Both the position numbers and the translations under genes were made by a program. A DNA stretch of 64,000 bases, taken from the NCBI GenBank assembly GCA_951640165.1, contig OX621264.1, forward strand, positions 4,965,001 to 5,029,000. The letters run 5' to 3'. The notes below the pieces were generated by a model that was not told where the DNA came from, made no database searches, and was given only the letters and a program-made list of their open reading frames with translations. This document shows, piece by piece, positions 20,008-30,847 of this stretch (positions are counted from its first letter, which is position 1; every line of letters begins with the position of its first letter). The DNA is from Pseudoips prasinana (lineage: Eukaryota > Arthropoda > Insecta > Lepidoptera > Nolidae).

Positions 20008-20228
20008 TAATATCCTGGCACATTATTCATATACGGCCATCTGATCCCAAACTAAGCAGAGCTTGGTACTATGGAAACCAGATAACTGATATAGTACTTA
20101 TACTAATTTTCTTTTGTAAATATATACTTATATAGATAATCACACTCAGACTCACACAAAAATCTGCCCTCGATGGGAATCGAACCCACGATCTGCAGCG
20201 TGAAAGACAAGCATCTACCAACCACGCC
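20008..20228 (-). mobile_element. SINE-C
   Basis: Minus-strand copy: tail TATCCTGGCACATTATTC, GATCCCAAACTAAGCAGAGC, B box complement GGGAATCGAACCC, and the head complement ACCAACCACGCCAG. Confidence 0.78.
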
Positions 20229-20287
20229 AGTAATATAATAATATAATTATGTTTACCAGTTGTAAGGTTGTCATAATAATATTTGCT

Positions 20288-20382
20288 TTTCCACATTCAA
20301 TTCGCGCAACAACATCTCTTGATGTGTTTAAGAGAAAAATAAAAGAACACTTTTTGCAATCAACTAAGCAGGCAGCCAGCTA

Positions 20383-20383
<1 letters not shown>
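20288..20383 (+). pseudogene. C-terminal remnant of a Jockey/CR1-like LINE ORF2
   Basis: A 31-residue open tail with stop at 20381-20383 reads FPHSIRATTSLDVFKRKIKE followed by HFLQSTKQAAS. This is the pattern at the C-terminus of arthropod Jockey/CR1-type reverse transcriptases (SIRxxxSLxxFKxxLK). The 3' UTR continues after the SINE-D at 20617-20970 and ends in GTGCAATAAAGTATAAATAA. The rest of the ORF is missing. Confidence 0.65.
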
Positions 20384-20387
<4 letters not shown>

Positions 20388-20416
<29 letters not shown>

Positions 20417-20616
20417 TGTAAAAAGACAACGCCCGCAGTAGGGAATTTGATCCCTGTGTTGCGGGGTACTTTACAAACATATAATAGGCGGACACAAATA
20501 ACATCCAGACTCAGAACAACTATTTATGGGTCACACAAATAGTTGTCCGGCGCGGGACTCGAACCCGCGACACGAAGCGGCGAGGCGACTGTCTTAGCCG
20601 CTGCGCCACACGTGCA
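20388..20616 (-). mobile_element. SINE-D inserted in a LINE 3' UTR
   Basis: Poly-T (about 26) at left, then CAACGCCCGCAGTAGGGAAT, the B box complement GGGACTCGAACCC and the head complement GCTGCGCCACACGTGCAG. It separates the LINE stop codon from its 3' UTR. Confidence 0.8.
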
Positions 20617-20972
20617 GTCCCCGGATATTTATGTATATATTATATGTGTATTATATATATATTATATAATTAGGTATGTAGTTAAGTAACTTAGTATGTA
20701 ATATTAGTAAGCAGGTTTATGTATATATTTATTTACCACTGGTAGATTCTATTTTGTTTTTATCTTTGTATTATTTTCATTACCTTAGTTCATAATTATT
20801 TCAAATTGTGGTGCACTGTTTGTAACCCATTACATATAAGCTCTCACTCTAACAAAGGTTTGCTGGAAGAGAACTCATAGTTGAGTTAAGCTCGCCTGTG
20901 TACATGGTATGTTTAATATTTTATGTAAATATGTTTTTCTGTGTGCAATAAAGTATAAATAAATAAAAAAAT

Positions 20973-21161
20973 ACTTGTGTGTACTTATGTACACGTGTTA
21001 GAAGTTATACTTCTTAATATACAACTTGAACATAGTTATCAATTTTCATACCACCTAGAACTAACTTCATGCTGTTAAATTTTTTGGTGTCGGTGTGCGC
21101 GCGCATCGTAAAAATTCACTCTCATCATTTTTCTCCATCGCGCCAAAAGAAGTATAACTTC
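20973..21161. mobile_element. Foldback repeat S, short copy
   Basis: Contains GAAGTTATACTTC near the left and GAAGTATAACTTC at the right end (perfect complement), with TGGTGTCGGTGTGCGCGCGC between. A longer copy is at 31821-32082. Non-coding. Confidence 0.7.
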
Positions 21162-21551
21162 GATAAAAATAATAATAATAAGAAGACTTTATTTTCAGAC
21201 CAAATTAGTGTCCAATAAGTTAGTAACAATTTTCTTATAAACTAGTGTTAGTAATAAGTATTTTTAAAATATGTAACAAATTTACCATTCATTGCTGCGT
21301 CATTCCATGCGAAATGGCGCAGCAATGTTTGACGTAAATACAGTCTAGCCGACTAGCGATCATGCTAAGGATGCTGTTGGTGCTGCCACGTATTCTGCGC
21401 ACCAGAGATGCGCATCTCTTACGCATCGTAGCGTAGAAATCTACGCGATGCTCGGCAAACATCCCTGATGCACTACAAAATAGTGCATCCTATGCCTAGT
21501 TTGGGATCAGATGCCAGTGTATAAGCTGTCCCATAATATTTCTTTATAGAT

Positions 21552-22055
21552 TACTAGCTGTGCCCTGCGGTTTTACCCACGTTAAACTTTATAAATTATC
21601 ACATCTTCCCCGTATGTGATAGCGTGATAATATGTAGCCTTTAGGTTGACCCGACCTCTAAGTAATATTCATGCAAAATTTGAAGTAAATCCATACAGTA
21701 TTTTTGAGTTTAGCCCGGACATACATACAGACAAACAGACTAAAATTCTATAAACGACTAGCTGTGCCCCGCGGTTTTACCCGCGTTAAACTTTATAAAG
21801 TATCACAGCTCCTTCCCCGTATGTGATAGCGTGATAATATGTAGCCTATATGTTGACCCGACCTCTTAGTAATGTTCATGCAAAATTTTAAGTAAATCCA
21901 TGCTGTACTTTTTGAGTTTAGCCATATCGCTTACCGTTTCCACTTCCACGTTACCGTTTCCATATCGCTTGTAGATCACGCCCCAAGTATCCTTTTAAAA
22001 AAATATTGAATGTACAGTTTTGACTTTCCTACGATTTTATTATATGTATAGATAT
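21552..22055 (+). repeat. Repeat E, two copies in tandem
   Basis: Two starts (ACTAGCTGTGCCCTGCGG near 21552 and ACTAGCTGTGCCCCGCGG near 21757), the first cut before its tail and the second ending CGATTTTATTATATGTATAG. Bases 21162-21551 contain only a short CATTGCTGCG/CGCAGCAATG hairpin. Confidence 0.7.
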
Positions 22056-22202
22056 TTTTATCGCAATTAATCGCCCTGTTTTTTGTGGGTTTTGATATGT
22101 TTCAGTTCACTCTATTTAGACCTGTACGGGGTAGTTTATTTATACGGGTGAGACCAGTGTTCGATAAAATTGGGTGTCAGCGTCTTAAAAGCTTCTTGTT
22201 TT

Positions 22203-22748
22203 TTTAGGGTTCCGTAGCCAAATGGCAAAAAACGGAACCCTTATAGATTCGTCATGTCTGTCTGTCCGTTTGTCAGTCCGTATGTCACAGCCACTTTTTT
22301 CCGAAACTATAAGAGCTGTACCGTTGAAACTTGGTAAGTAGATGTATTAGGTGAACCGCATTAAGATTTTCACACAAAAATAGAAAAAGAATAAATATTT
22401 TGGGGGTTCCCCATACATAGAACTGAAACTCAAAAAATGTTTTTTCATCGTACCCATACATGTGGGGTATCTATGGATAGGTCTTCAAAAATGATATTGA
22501 GGTTTCTAAAATAATTTTTTTCTCAACAGAATAGTTTGCGCAAAAGACACTTTCAAAGTGGAAAAATGAGTGTCTCCCCCCCTCTAACTTCTAAAATTCG
22601 AGAATGATAAAACTAAAAAAAATATATGATGTACATCACCGTGTAAACTAACAACAAAAATTGGTTTGAACGAGATCTAGTAAGTAGTTTTTTTTTAATA
22701 CGTCAACCCTTCATGGGCGAGTCCGACTCGCACTTGGCCGGTTTTTTT
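22203..22748 (+). repeat. Repeat F, long copy
   Basis: AGGGTTCCGTAGCCAAATGG to GAGTCCGACTCGCACTTGGC. Co-linear with 2236-2930 but lacks the part between CGTCA and the final block. Confidence 0.75.
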
Positions 22749-22891
22749 ATTTGCTTTTGGCGGCAGACGAGCTATCGGCCAAGCTGATGGTAAGTGGTAA
22801 CCGCTGCTCATGGACATTCGCAATGACAGGAGGCACAGCAAACCGCTGCCTACCCTGAGATTAATAATAGTATTAATCTCTTCTCTAATCT

Positions 22892-22963
22892 AACGAACAA
22901 CTTACTCTGAGAAACCAAGACAAGTATAGACTTGTCTTAGTTTCTCAGAGTAGGTTGTTCGTT
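22892..22963. ncRNA. 72-nt hairpin (pre-miRNA-like or foldback)
   Basis: The arms AACGAACAACTTACTCTGAG... and ...CTCAGAGTAGGTTGTTCGTT pair over 34 bp with two mismatches around a loop of about 4. A smaller perfect 10-bp hairpin (GAGATTAATA/TATTAATCTC) lies just before at 22857-22880. No second copy is in the window. Whether it is transcribed is unknown. Confidence 0.4.
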
Positions 22964-22989
22964 AAGTCTACAGATATATACTAGAATAA

Positions 22990-23255
22990 CTAGCTGTGCC
23001 CCGCGGTAGGTGATAGCGTGATAATATGTAGCCTATATACTGACCCGATCTCTTAGTAATATTCATGTAAATTTTGATCCATGCAGTACTTTTTGAGTTT
23101 AGCTCGGACATACATACAGACAATCAGACAAAAATTCTAAAAACTATATTTTTGGCTTCGATATCGTTTGTAGATCACGCTCCAAGTATCCTTTAAAAAA
23201 AATATTCAATGTACAGTTTTGACTTTCCTACGATTTTATTATATGTATAGATCGG
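22990..23255 (+). repeat. Repeat E with internal deletion
   Basis: CTAGCTGTGCCCCGCGGTAGGTGATAGCG: the stretch between GCGG and TAGGTGATAG of other copies is missing. Tail CGATTTTATTATATGTATAG is complete. Confidence 0.68.
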
Positions 23256-23265
23256 ACTGGCCTGT

Positions 23266-23490
23266 TAGTGTAGTGGTAGACCATGAACGCTAAACCAGAG
23301 GTCGTGAGTTCGATCGTGAACAGGACAATCTTTGTGTGATTAGCACGAATATTGGTTCTTTGTCTGAGAGTAATTTATCTATAATATGTATGTATTTGAG
23401 AAGGAAATTTGATTAGAAATATATATCTAAGTATGTTTATCAGTCGTCTGGTTGTACATCTCTGCTTAGTTTGGGATCTGATACTTTCTT
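23266..23490 (+). mobile_element. tRNA-like SINE, subfamily near SINE-C
   Basis: Head TGGCCTGTTAGTGTAGTGGT, B-box-like GAGTTCGATCG, body with GTATGTATTTGAG and TTATCAGTCGTCTGGTTG. Relatives at 42735-42815 and 49706-49915. Confidence 0.6.
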
Positions 23491-23825
23491 ATCGTATGGG
23501 CAGTGGTTATCCTAATGTCAGAGTTGTTCAAGCCGCCCAGTAGGCCTCTGACATGGCTTAACGACTGTTGTCTAATGGCTACAACATGGACCAACAGCTT
23601 AAAGTGCCCTCCGAAGCATGGAGACGCTCAGAAATTAAACCACTTTGGCGTTCACCCATCTATGGACTGACCGCGAGCCTAGTTGCTTAACCTCGCCGTT
23701 CACTTACGGATCGGTGAGAGCATCTAGCTATGAGCGCCTGGGAGCTGATGGCAGTGTTTTAGTTGTCCAAGATATTTATTATTTATTTATTTATAGATAG
23801 TGGGATCAAACTTACAGCAACCCAA
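23490..23825 (+). repeat. Repeat G, near complete, followed by poly-G
   Basis: From CGTATGGGCAGTGGTTATCC to TCCAAGATATTTATTATTTA; a run of about 16 G follows at 23828-23844. 23850-24130 has no recognisable element. Confidence 0.65.
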
Positions 23826-24129
23826 TGTTGGGGGGGGGGGGGGGTAAAGAGCTCTTCTTATTTCGCCTAGTCCTTAAAAATCTGCGTAACGTTTAAAATA
23901 TACTTACTTATATGTATTATAAAAATCACAAAAATTATCTTCTCCGAGAGAATAAAATAAAACTTGTCTATGTGTGTGTTACGAAGCCAGTGAGTTTTAC
24001 GCTGGTGTGCGTAAACGTACGATAAATTTGTGCACGTGTGTGTCTTTTCGAATGTTTCGAAGTTGTAACTGCGATTGTGTGTGTTGATGAGTGTACGTTA
24101 CGTTTGGTTGTGTGCGTGCGCTTCGACTC

Positions 24130-24178
24130 GAGCTATAAAACTACGTCTGTGTGTGTGAACGAATAAATGTAGGTGAGT
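24130..24178 (+). promoter_or_regulatory. Possible TATA box and donor of a short untranslated first exon
   Basis: GAGCTATAAAACTACG is followed about 40 bp later by TGTAG|GTGAGT, a strong donor-like site. The area (23940-24200) looks non-repetitive. This is pattern only; no protein supports it. Confidence 0.2.
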
Positions 24179-24640
24179 TCGTAGTATGTACTTATAGCTG
24201 AGTGTGGTACCGTCAGAATGTTAAGTTTAATTAAATATTGTGTTTTTGAAGGATATTATTTTTAACAACAGATGATATTATTTTAATATGTTGTTTTACT
24301 GTTGTTAGTTATAGGAAAACATGTAACGTAATATTATTATAAAAGATAAGATAAGATAAAAGGTTTATTGGCAGAATATATTTGTACATGGGTTTGCATT
24401 AGCTTAAACACTCCTCACTAAGCTGGGCTGCTTCGTGGATAGTTTTTACAAGAAGGCACATTGCAATCAAAGACTTGCGGTAGGTACAATATAAAGGTAC
24501 AAGCTTAAAACTATACAATAAGAATAATATAATACAATAATACCTATAAGGTGATTTGATGTTAAATGAAAATAAAATAATAAAAAGGAAAAAAGCAAAA
24601 GAAAAATATTTACAAGTTATAAATTAATTCATGCATTATA

Positions 24641-25928
24641 TTAGGTCTTTACCTATGAAATTGCCGTTCTGCAGTACTGGCCATTTCAAATCAAAATAAT
24701 TTTTGTTTGGCTAAGAATTCTAATTTCAAATTAATTTTATTTTAAAAACATGGATTCTTTTTTCCAAAAGTAGTCATTTCTTTATTGATTAGTGTTACAT
24801 TTTCATCGCATTTCAATCTTTTTCGTCATCATGGATACGTTAAAAATTCGAGTAATTATGGAATATGAGTACCGTCGTGGCAGCAACGCGGCACAAGCGG
24901 CACGCAACATCAACGACGTTTACGGAGCTAACACTACAAACCAACGCACCACCTGTTATTGGTTTGCTCGCTTCCGTTCTGGAAATTTCGACCTGAAAAA
25001 TGAACCTCGCGGTCGTCCGAAGACTTTGGTCGACAATGGCGAATTAAAGGCGGTTGTGGAAGCTGATGATACACAATCTACGGCTGAATTAGCAGCAGCT
25101 TTCGACGTTAGCGTCAAAACAATATTGGTCCATTTGCGTCAAATTGGCAAGGTAAAAAAGCTTGACAAATGGGTGCCCCACGAACTCAATGATCGCCAGC
25201 GCGAAGTACGCGTCAAGACGTGCCTTGCACTGCTCAACAGACACACAAATGAAGGAATTTTGAACCGCATTGTTACCTGCGATGAAAAATGGATTCTGTT
25301 TGATAACCGCAAGCGCTCAGCAAGTTGGTTGGATCCTGGTTCAGCACCTAAACAATGCCCTAAACGAAAACTTACCCCTAGAAAAGTGATGGTCACTGTT
25401 TGGTGGTCTAGCGCCGGTGTGATTCATCACAGCTTCTTACCAAACGGGGTGAGCATTACTGCAGATGTGTACTGTGAAGAACTGAGCACAATGATGGAGA
25501 AGCTGGCGCATCTCCAACCAGCATTGGTCAATCGCTCGTCTCCGCTGCTCCTGCACGACAACGCGCGACCTCATACTGCACAGCAGACGGTCTCCAAGTT
25601 GCAAGAACTGGGGTTGGAAGCTCTCCGTCATCCGCCCTACTCACCAGACCTTGCGCCTACAGACTACTACTTTTTCCAGAATTTGGATAACTTCTTGGCG
25701 GGAAAAAAATTCAATACCCGAGAGGCAGTACAAAATGCCTTTGAAGAATTTGTTGCCTCCCGTCCAGCTGATTTCTTTAAGAAGGGCATCAATAAACTGC
25801 CACTGCGATGGCAAAGATGCATTGATTGCATGGGTGATTACTTCGATTAATACAAATAAAAAAATTCATGAAAAAAATTCGTTTAAATTTTTTCATACAA
25901 AACGGCAATTTCATAGGTAAAGACCTAT
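24641..25928 (+). mobile_element. Complete mariner-family transposon
   Basis: About 1288 bp, the usual mariner length. Inverted ends of at least 27 bp start TTAGGTCTTTACCTATGA at left and are matched at right by the complement ending TAAAGACCTA. TA precedes the left end. The outermost base and flanking TA at the right are altered. One copy only in the window. Confidence 0.9.
24831..25850 (+). CDS. Mariner transposase (DD34D), intact
   Basis: 339 residues from the ATG at 24831; an upstream in-frame GTG is not used. Mariner transposases bind the inverted ends and cut and paste at TA sites. Visible parts: N-terminal helix-turn-helix with the RNINDVYG region, the linker GRPK at 61-64, the second DNA-binding helix (TAELAAAFDVSVKTI), then WVPHEL at 114-119. 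Catalytic aspartates are D151 (VTCDEKW), D243 (LHDNARPH) and D278 (YSPDLAPTDYYFF), with 34 residues between the last two. There is no internal stop and the length is normal. The resemblance is to the mariner subgroup that includes the SETMAR transposase domain (from memory of that family). Probably functional, not tested. Confidence 0.93.
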   Translation: MDTLKIRVIMEYEYRRGSNAAQAARNINDVYGANTTNQRTTCYWFARFRSGNFDLKNEPRGRPKTLVDNGELKAVVEADDTQSTAELAAAFDVSVKTILVHLRQIGKVKKLDKWVPHELNDRQREVRVKTCLALLNRHTNEGILNRIVTCDEKWILFDNRKRSASWLDPGSAPKQCPKRKLTPRKVMVTVWWSSAGVIHHSFLPNGVSITADVYCEELSTMMEKLAHLQPALVNRSSPLLLHDNARPHTAQQTVSKLQELGLEALRHPPYSPDLAPTDYYFFQNLDNFLAGKKFNTREAVQNAFEEFVASRPADFFKKGINKLPLRWQRCIDCMGDYFD

Positions 25929-27624
25929 TGTAGAGCGGGATGGCGAACCAACGGCAATAAAAGCTGGACTCTTGTTACAATGTTTTATTTTTGATGCCAA
26001 ATATATCAATTACAATACAGTACAATACAATACAAACTATCTTCGTAGAACCTATGAGACCTAGCTAGGTAGATGCACATAAGTCACAGAAGTTAGTGCT
26101 CGAAGAAGACACTTAAATGCTCAAGCAAATGGTTGAGGCACCAAGCGTGCAGTTATCGAGTTAGGGACTCGATCCGAAGACACCTTGAACAATTTATCAG
26201 TCGGGGTTTTGTTAATCGCCGGAGAATCTCAACACCGACTTCTAATCTTTCCTGTGGCGCCATCTGTTATTTGTAGGTGGTACTATTGTTACACTATTAG
26301 AATAATTAAATTATTACATTTAAAAATGTTATATATTATTCATAAATTTTTTATTTGTTTATCTTTATTTACTTTGGTAAGAAACAAACGGTCATACAAA
26401 AGGACTTAAATATTTCATTTTTACTTAAAGAGCTAAATTCCAAGTTATTTTCAATGATGTTACTGTAAAACAGAAAACATCAATGTCTGCTAGTTTTTCG
26501 CCATTATTATAAAGTTCACAGGCACGCCTTACAAACATGTTCTTACAATAACAGGTTCTACTTTTGGGGATAAAAAATAAATCCTTTTTACGGCATTGCC
26601 GCTCTTGTCCACGAGGTACTCTAAAAGAAATGCTATGCAGAAGCGATTTAATTTAATGATTTAAGAAAGTCTTATGGGAATATAAAGCTACCCTGTTTTA
26701 AGTAAAAATAATATAAAATCTAAGAATGTTTGAATTATGCTCATTTGTTATTTAAATTTATTTCCTGTGGCCACAGGCACTCACTTTGACAACAACTTAC
26801 TCACTTAACTTTTGAGTCCGTATCATATGAACTTTTGCTATAAGCGTTAAAGAATACGATTTCGATTCTGATAAATTAATACGTTCTTATGAAATAGTTC
26901 GTCTGATTAAAAGAAAAAAGGAAAATATGTTTTGAACACATTTCTAATACTAATAATATTCTTTCTTTGCATACTATTTTAAATTACAGAACAACAAACA
27001 TTTCAACAAACAAAACATTTGCACAACAATTTTACACAATAAACATTGATTTGATTTGAACAATTATTGTAAATCAATATAAATTATTAAAATAGGATAA
27101 AATATGTAAATTATTAAACATTTTCAAACGAAATCGGAAAGAGAATAAAAAGTTTTTCTGAAAGCCATTTTTGTATTTTATTAAAAATACGTCCACAAAA
27201 AGCACGTTTCTGCAAAATAAAAATAAACGTACTCAGACAAACAACATATACACGCTGGATTATAGATCTTGGAGGAAAATAGAGAATAACAGCACAATAT
27301 GTTAATTTATCTAATCAAATTTTAAAAAAATCATTGTGTTAAGTACGAAATCGTAACGTTTTTGACATAATGATGCACAACATTTGAAATTTTTGTATGG
27401 AAAGCTAATTTTGTGTATTTTGCAAATCGATGTCCTATCGGTTGTTGTTTCATAGGCACATAGAGCTCTTTAAGTTTCGTCCACTATTTCTATTACACTT
27501 TGTACACAAATTTTGGGTCCTCAAATACCTAGTGCTCGATTTTGCAGTCAGAATTCCAGCTGCAATGTTTATTTTCAGTATAATCCTAATACTTTATTCA
27601 TTTTCATCATTGTAAACTTAAATA
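25929..27624. other. AT-rich stretch without recognised genes
   Basis: Short open frames of 60-75 codons occur, none with a domain or codon bias. TACAATACAATACAA simple sequence near 26015. No element recurring elsewhere in the window was seen. Confidence 0.5.
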
Positions 27625-27805
27625 ATGGCGACCACGAACCGAAAGACGCAAGGTGGGCAGGCCCCTACAAGATGGTCCGATGATCTTGTGCGGATCGCTG
27701 GAATTCGCTGGATGCGGATACCGCAAGACCGGCAATTGTGGAGATCTTTGGGGGAGGATTTTGTCCAGTTGGGGGCGTGTTTCGGCTGATATGATGCTGA
27801 TGATA
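27625..27805 (+). mobile_element. RTE-like LINE 3' end
   Basis: GGCGACCACGAACCGAAAGA, TGGTCCGATGATCTTGTGCG and GGCAATTGTGGAGATCTTTG are homologous to 6590-6760. Only the last about 60 codons and the tail remain. Confidence 0.7.
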
Positions 27806-28240
27806 TTTAAATAAAATATTTATATATTTTTTATCAATACAGGCAACATACATATTTACATGTATATACCAGAATAAATAAACGTTTTTTTTTTTGTCAC
27901 TTTGTTATTAGTTATTTGAAAGTTTGTATGTATGTGAGTCAGTATATTTGTTATTCGTTTTTATAATTCGTTAGCCTCAAGTAACTCCACGAAACGTTGG
28001 TTATTCGTAAGAACGAAACAACTTTTAAAATAACGACTAATTACTTACTATTACTTTCTTAAAATAAAAAAAAAACCATGTAAAAATAATAAGAATCTAA
28101 CCATAATTTGCTATCTGTACTCGGCCACCCCGTACAACATATCTATATAACATCGCCCGCTCCGCCAGCGTACTATGACCTCTCGCGATTCCCTAACGCC
28201 ACAATAACACAGCTCAAACAATACTGGTCTATATACATAC

Positions 28241-28323
28241 CTAGCTTGTACCTCCACTCGTATAACGCGACCAGGGTGAGATGATCCTTCTAACATCCCG
28301 TTTGTCGAACTCGTAACGGTCAT
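28241..28323 (-). CDS. Candidate first coding exon of an unknown gene
   Basis: On the minus strand an ATG (28323-28321) opens a frame of 27 codons that reaches AGCTAG|GTATGT, a consensus donor at 28241/28240. The product would begin MTVTSSTNGMLEGSSHPGRV and continue IRVEVQA. The surrounding 400 bases are non-repetitive and less AT-rich, and a CTATATA stretch lies about 30 bases upstream of the ATG. I recognise no family. The frame also stays open past the donor for 43 codons, so it could be chance. Confidence 0.3.
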
Positions 28324-28577
28324 CGTAAAATGGTCGTGGTATATAGCTAGAACTCCACTTGCTTGGAGTGTCGTCTGCCGCGCTCCGCGATCAAAATGAT
28401 TCCAAATTCGAATGAATTTTTTTGTTGTTTGATTTTTTTTTGTTTGCGAGGGAATTGTTTTGAGTTGTGTGGGTACCTTTTTTTTTAATTTGTAGTTAGC
28501 TTAGAGGTTCATTATGTTTGAAATTGTTTACAATTTTTGGATTTACAGTGACTCACACACGATTTAAGAAGCATTTA

Positions 28578-28880
28578 CATACATACATAGGCGGCTGTTT
28601 CCCAGAGGGGTAGGCAGAGACAACGGATTACCATTATTCACGAACTTTGCACACCTCTTTTTCCTCGTTTACTGTCATTATATTCGTCGTACATGTTCGC
28701 CGGTTTAGGGTACTTCTGACCTGGCTTTTCTCGAGAACGTCTCCGATTTGGTCAGAGAATCTTCTACGAGGTCTTCCCCTTCCGGTTGTCCCAATCACAC
28801 CGTTATATTTTTCTTGTCTTTTGTCAATCTTCTTTCATTCATCCTTTCTAAATGCCCAAACCATCTCAGCATACCTTTTT
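28578..28880 (-). mobile_element. LINE C-terminal fragment (GRGRPRR type)
   Basis: The reverse complement of the segment at 30125-30386, starting at the ACATACATACAT tail. On the minus strand it codes for a decayed version of [14 protein letters not shown]. Confidence 0.6.
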
Positions 28881-29164
28881 TCTATCTTTGTGACTACATC
28901 CACACCACAACGTAAAAGAAGCATTTATTGCTTATTAAATGACTCGAGGTCTGGATTAGCGGTCGAGAGTAAAATTAAAGAGGTGTTCCCCAAGTGTAGG
29001 TATATAGAAGGAAATTTTTTAACAGCATTTTTAGAGTAGTTTAGGAGGCTTTTAGAGCTTCAATAGAGCTTTTATATCACCTGGATGAATGGTTGTTCAC
29101 CACCGTACGTTTCACTAGAAACTTTTTAATACACTTATACTCTGTGGTATCATTTAACTGCCAC

Positions 29165-29290
29165 TGACATGGCAACCTTCAAGAAGCGAGTCTATTCCCT
29201 TCTTAAAGCACGCGGCCTCTTTGGTTTTGCGAGTGTCCATGGGCGGTGGTCACTTACCATTAGGTGACCCACTTGCTCGTTTGCCTCGGT
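29165..29290 (+). mobile_element. Repeat V: LINE 3' end
   Basis: DMATFKKRVYSLLK can be read at 29168-29209, then TGCGAGTGTCCATGGGCGG and CACTTGCTCGTTTGCC. The same end occurs at 32370-32760 and 44340-44590. A short 5'-truncated LINE. Confidence 0.6.
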
Positions 29291-29574
29291 CGTGATCATA
29301 TAGAGGTGCTGAAGGCGGCTAGCAAATATGACTGCGCTCGAAGGCATACCCTTAGGATCGCAATGAAGATGAGGTTTTAGCGGCGAATGTAAACTAAAGG
29401 CCGATGGTGGTCGCTGCGTGTTCTCGGTAGTACGATATGTCAGATTGTGTACAGTGCCACGAGAGTTTCTTATAACCTTGACCAGTTGGAGGATAGTCGT
29501 CCTCGTCCTCTAGGGCGAGGAATCGAACCCATGACCTGCAGCGTGAAAGGCAAGCATTTCCCAACTACGCCACG

Positions 29575-29790
29575 GTCGTATTTCGGCTATAGCCAGTCTC
29601 AATGGACTGCACGGGATTTATTATAGTACACAAATGCACAACACAAGTACACTCTCTATATCCTCACTCTCATGATCCTATGGAACGGGCCAGGCTTTAT
29701 TGGAAAGAGATCAGGTGTATAATCAGTAATGTTCCATACTCTCCCAGATACGGGAGTATTCCATTAATAACTTCGAGAGGATACTGATAC
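29575..29790 (-). mobile_element. SINE-B, heavily decayed
   Basis: Order of landmarks (TTTCGGCTATAGCCAGTCTC, TTATAGTACACAAATGCACA, CTCATGATCCTATGG) matches SINE-B on the minus strand with many changes. Confidence 0.5.
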
Positions 29791-29844
29791 CTATATCATC
29801 AATCTGATATCTTCCACTGCTGGACATAGGCCTCCTCCAAAGGT

Positions 29845-30020
29845 TTCTATTACCGTTTGGAGAGGTTTGCCGTAGTCACCGCGCTTGGTATGCGAGTTGG
29901 TGACCGCAGTTAGGTGGTAGTTAGTACACAGGTGGCGCTGCTGCCCGACTACCTGATGTATCCCTTATTGGCCTTTTGTGACACTCACGGAATGGTATGG
30001 GGTGGCCCTATTATTCTTTC
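29845..30020. repeat. Repeat P copy
   Basis: GTTGGTGACCGCAGTTAGGT and GCTGCCCGACTACCTGATGT, as at 8958-9135. Confidence 0.6.
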
Positions 30021-30124
30021 TAGGCTAAAACGACACGGCTAAAATTTATTTTAAAAAAAATGCCCATGTATGGTATTGATGCCAGGACCTCACCCTCAGA
30101 AGTCGCTATCGCTAGCCTAACGAG

Positions 30125-30386
30125 ATATTCGATAGTATGAATGAAAGAAGATTAACAAAAGAAGTATACCAGTATAAGTAATGGGATAACCGGAAGGGGA
30201 AGACCTCGTAGAACATTCTCTGACCAAATCGGAGACGTTCTCAAGAAAGGCCAGGTCAGAAGTACCCGAAACCGACGAGCATGTATGGAGAATATAATAA
30301 CAGTAAATGAGGTGAGAGAGGTGTGCATGGATCGTGACAAATGGAAGTCCGTTGTCTCTGCCTACCCCTCACTGAAACAGGCGTGA
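30125..30386 (+). pseudogene. LINE ORF C-terminus (GRGRPRR type)
   Basis: Frame 30186-30386 reads [20 protein letters not shown], continues [14 protein letters not shown] and ends [13 protein letters not shown] with a stop. The 67-codon frame is clean here and decayed at 28578-28880; a third, shorter scrap is at 52193-52310. A basic C-terminal tail of a retrotransposon protein is the likely source; exact clade not determined. Confidence 0.6.
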
Positions 30387-30404
30387 GTCTATATACATAT
30401 AATA

Positions 30405-30678
30405 AAATCGTAGGAAAGTCAAAACTGTACATTGAAATTTTTTAAAACGATACTTAGGGCGTGATCTACAATCGATATCGAAACCAAAAATATAGGTTTT
30501 TGAATTTTTATCTGTTTGTCTGTATGTATGTCGGGGCTAAACTCAAAAAGTACTGCATGAATATTACTAAGAGGTCGGATCATCATATGCTACATATTAT
30601 CACGTTATCACCTACGGGGGAGGAGCTCTGATAATTTATAAAATTTAACGTGGGTAAAACCGCGGTGCACAGCTAGTA
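30405..30678 (-). repeat. Repeat E, reverse copy
   Basis: Starts with the complement of the E tail (ATATAATAAAATCGTAGGAA) and ends at GTAAAACCGCGGTGCACAGC. Confidence 0.7.
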
Positions 30679-30847
30679 TAGTACATAAGTACAAGCGTGG
30701 TAACCAGTTCCACACAGTGACAGACAAGCTAACCTATATTTAAGTATATAGGGGAGGCGAGCACGTGGCGAGGGTGGTTTGCAACCCCCACAGGGTCGGC
30801 CAATCTTGATACTTGATAGGGATTAGTCGAATTTTTTTATATAACAA

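Noticed and set aside
26000..26280. Possible LTR of a retrovirus-like element
   Set aside because: No matching second LTR, primer-binding site, polypurine tract or gag/pol coding sequence could be found in the window.
28647..29039. 130-codon plus-strand frame
   Set aside because: Its first half is antisense to a LINE fragment; the second half has no domain.
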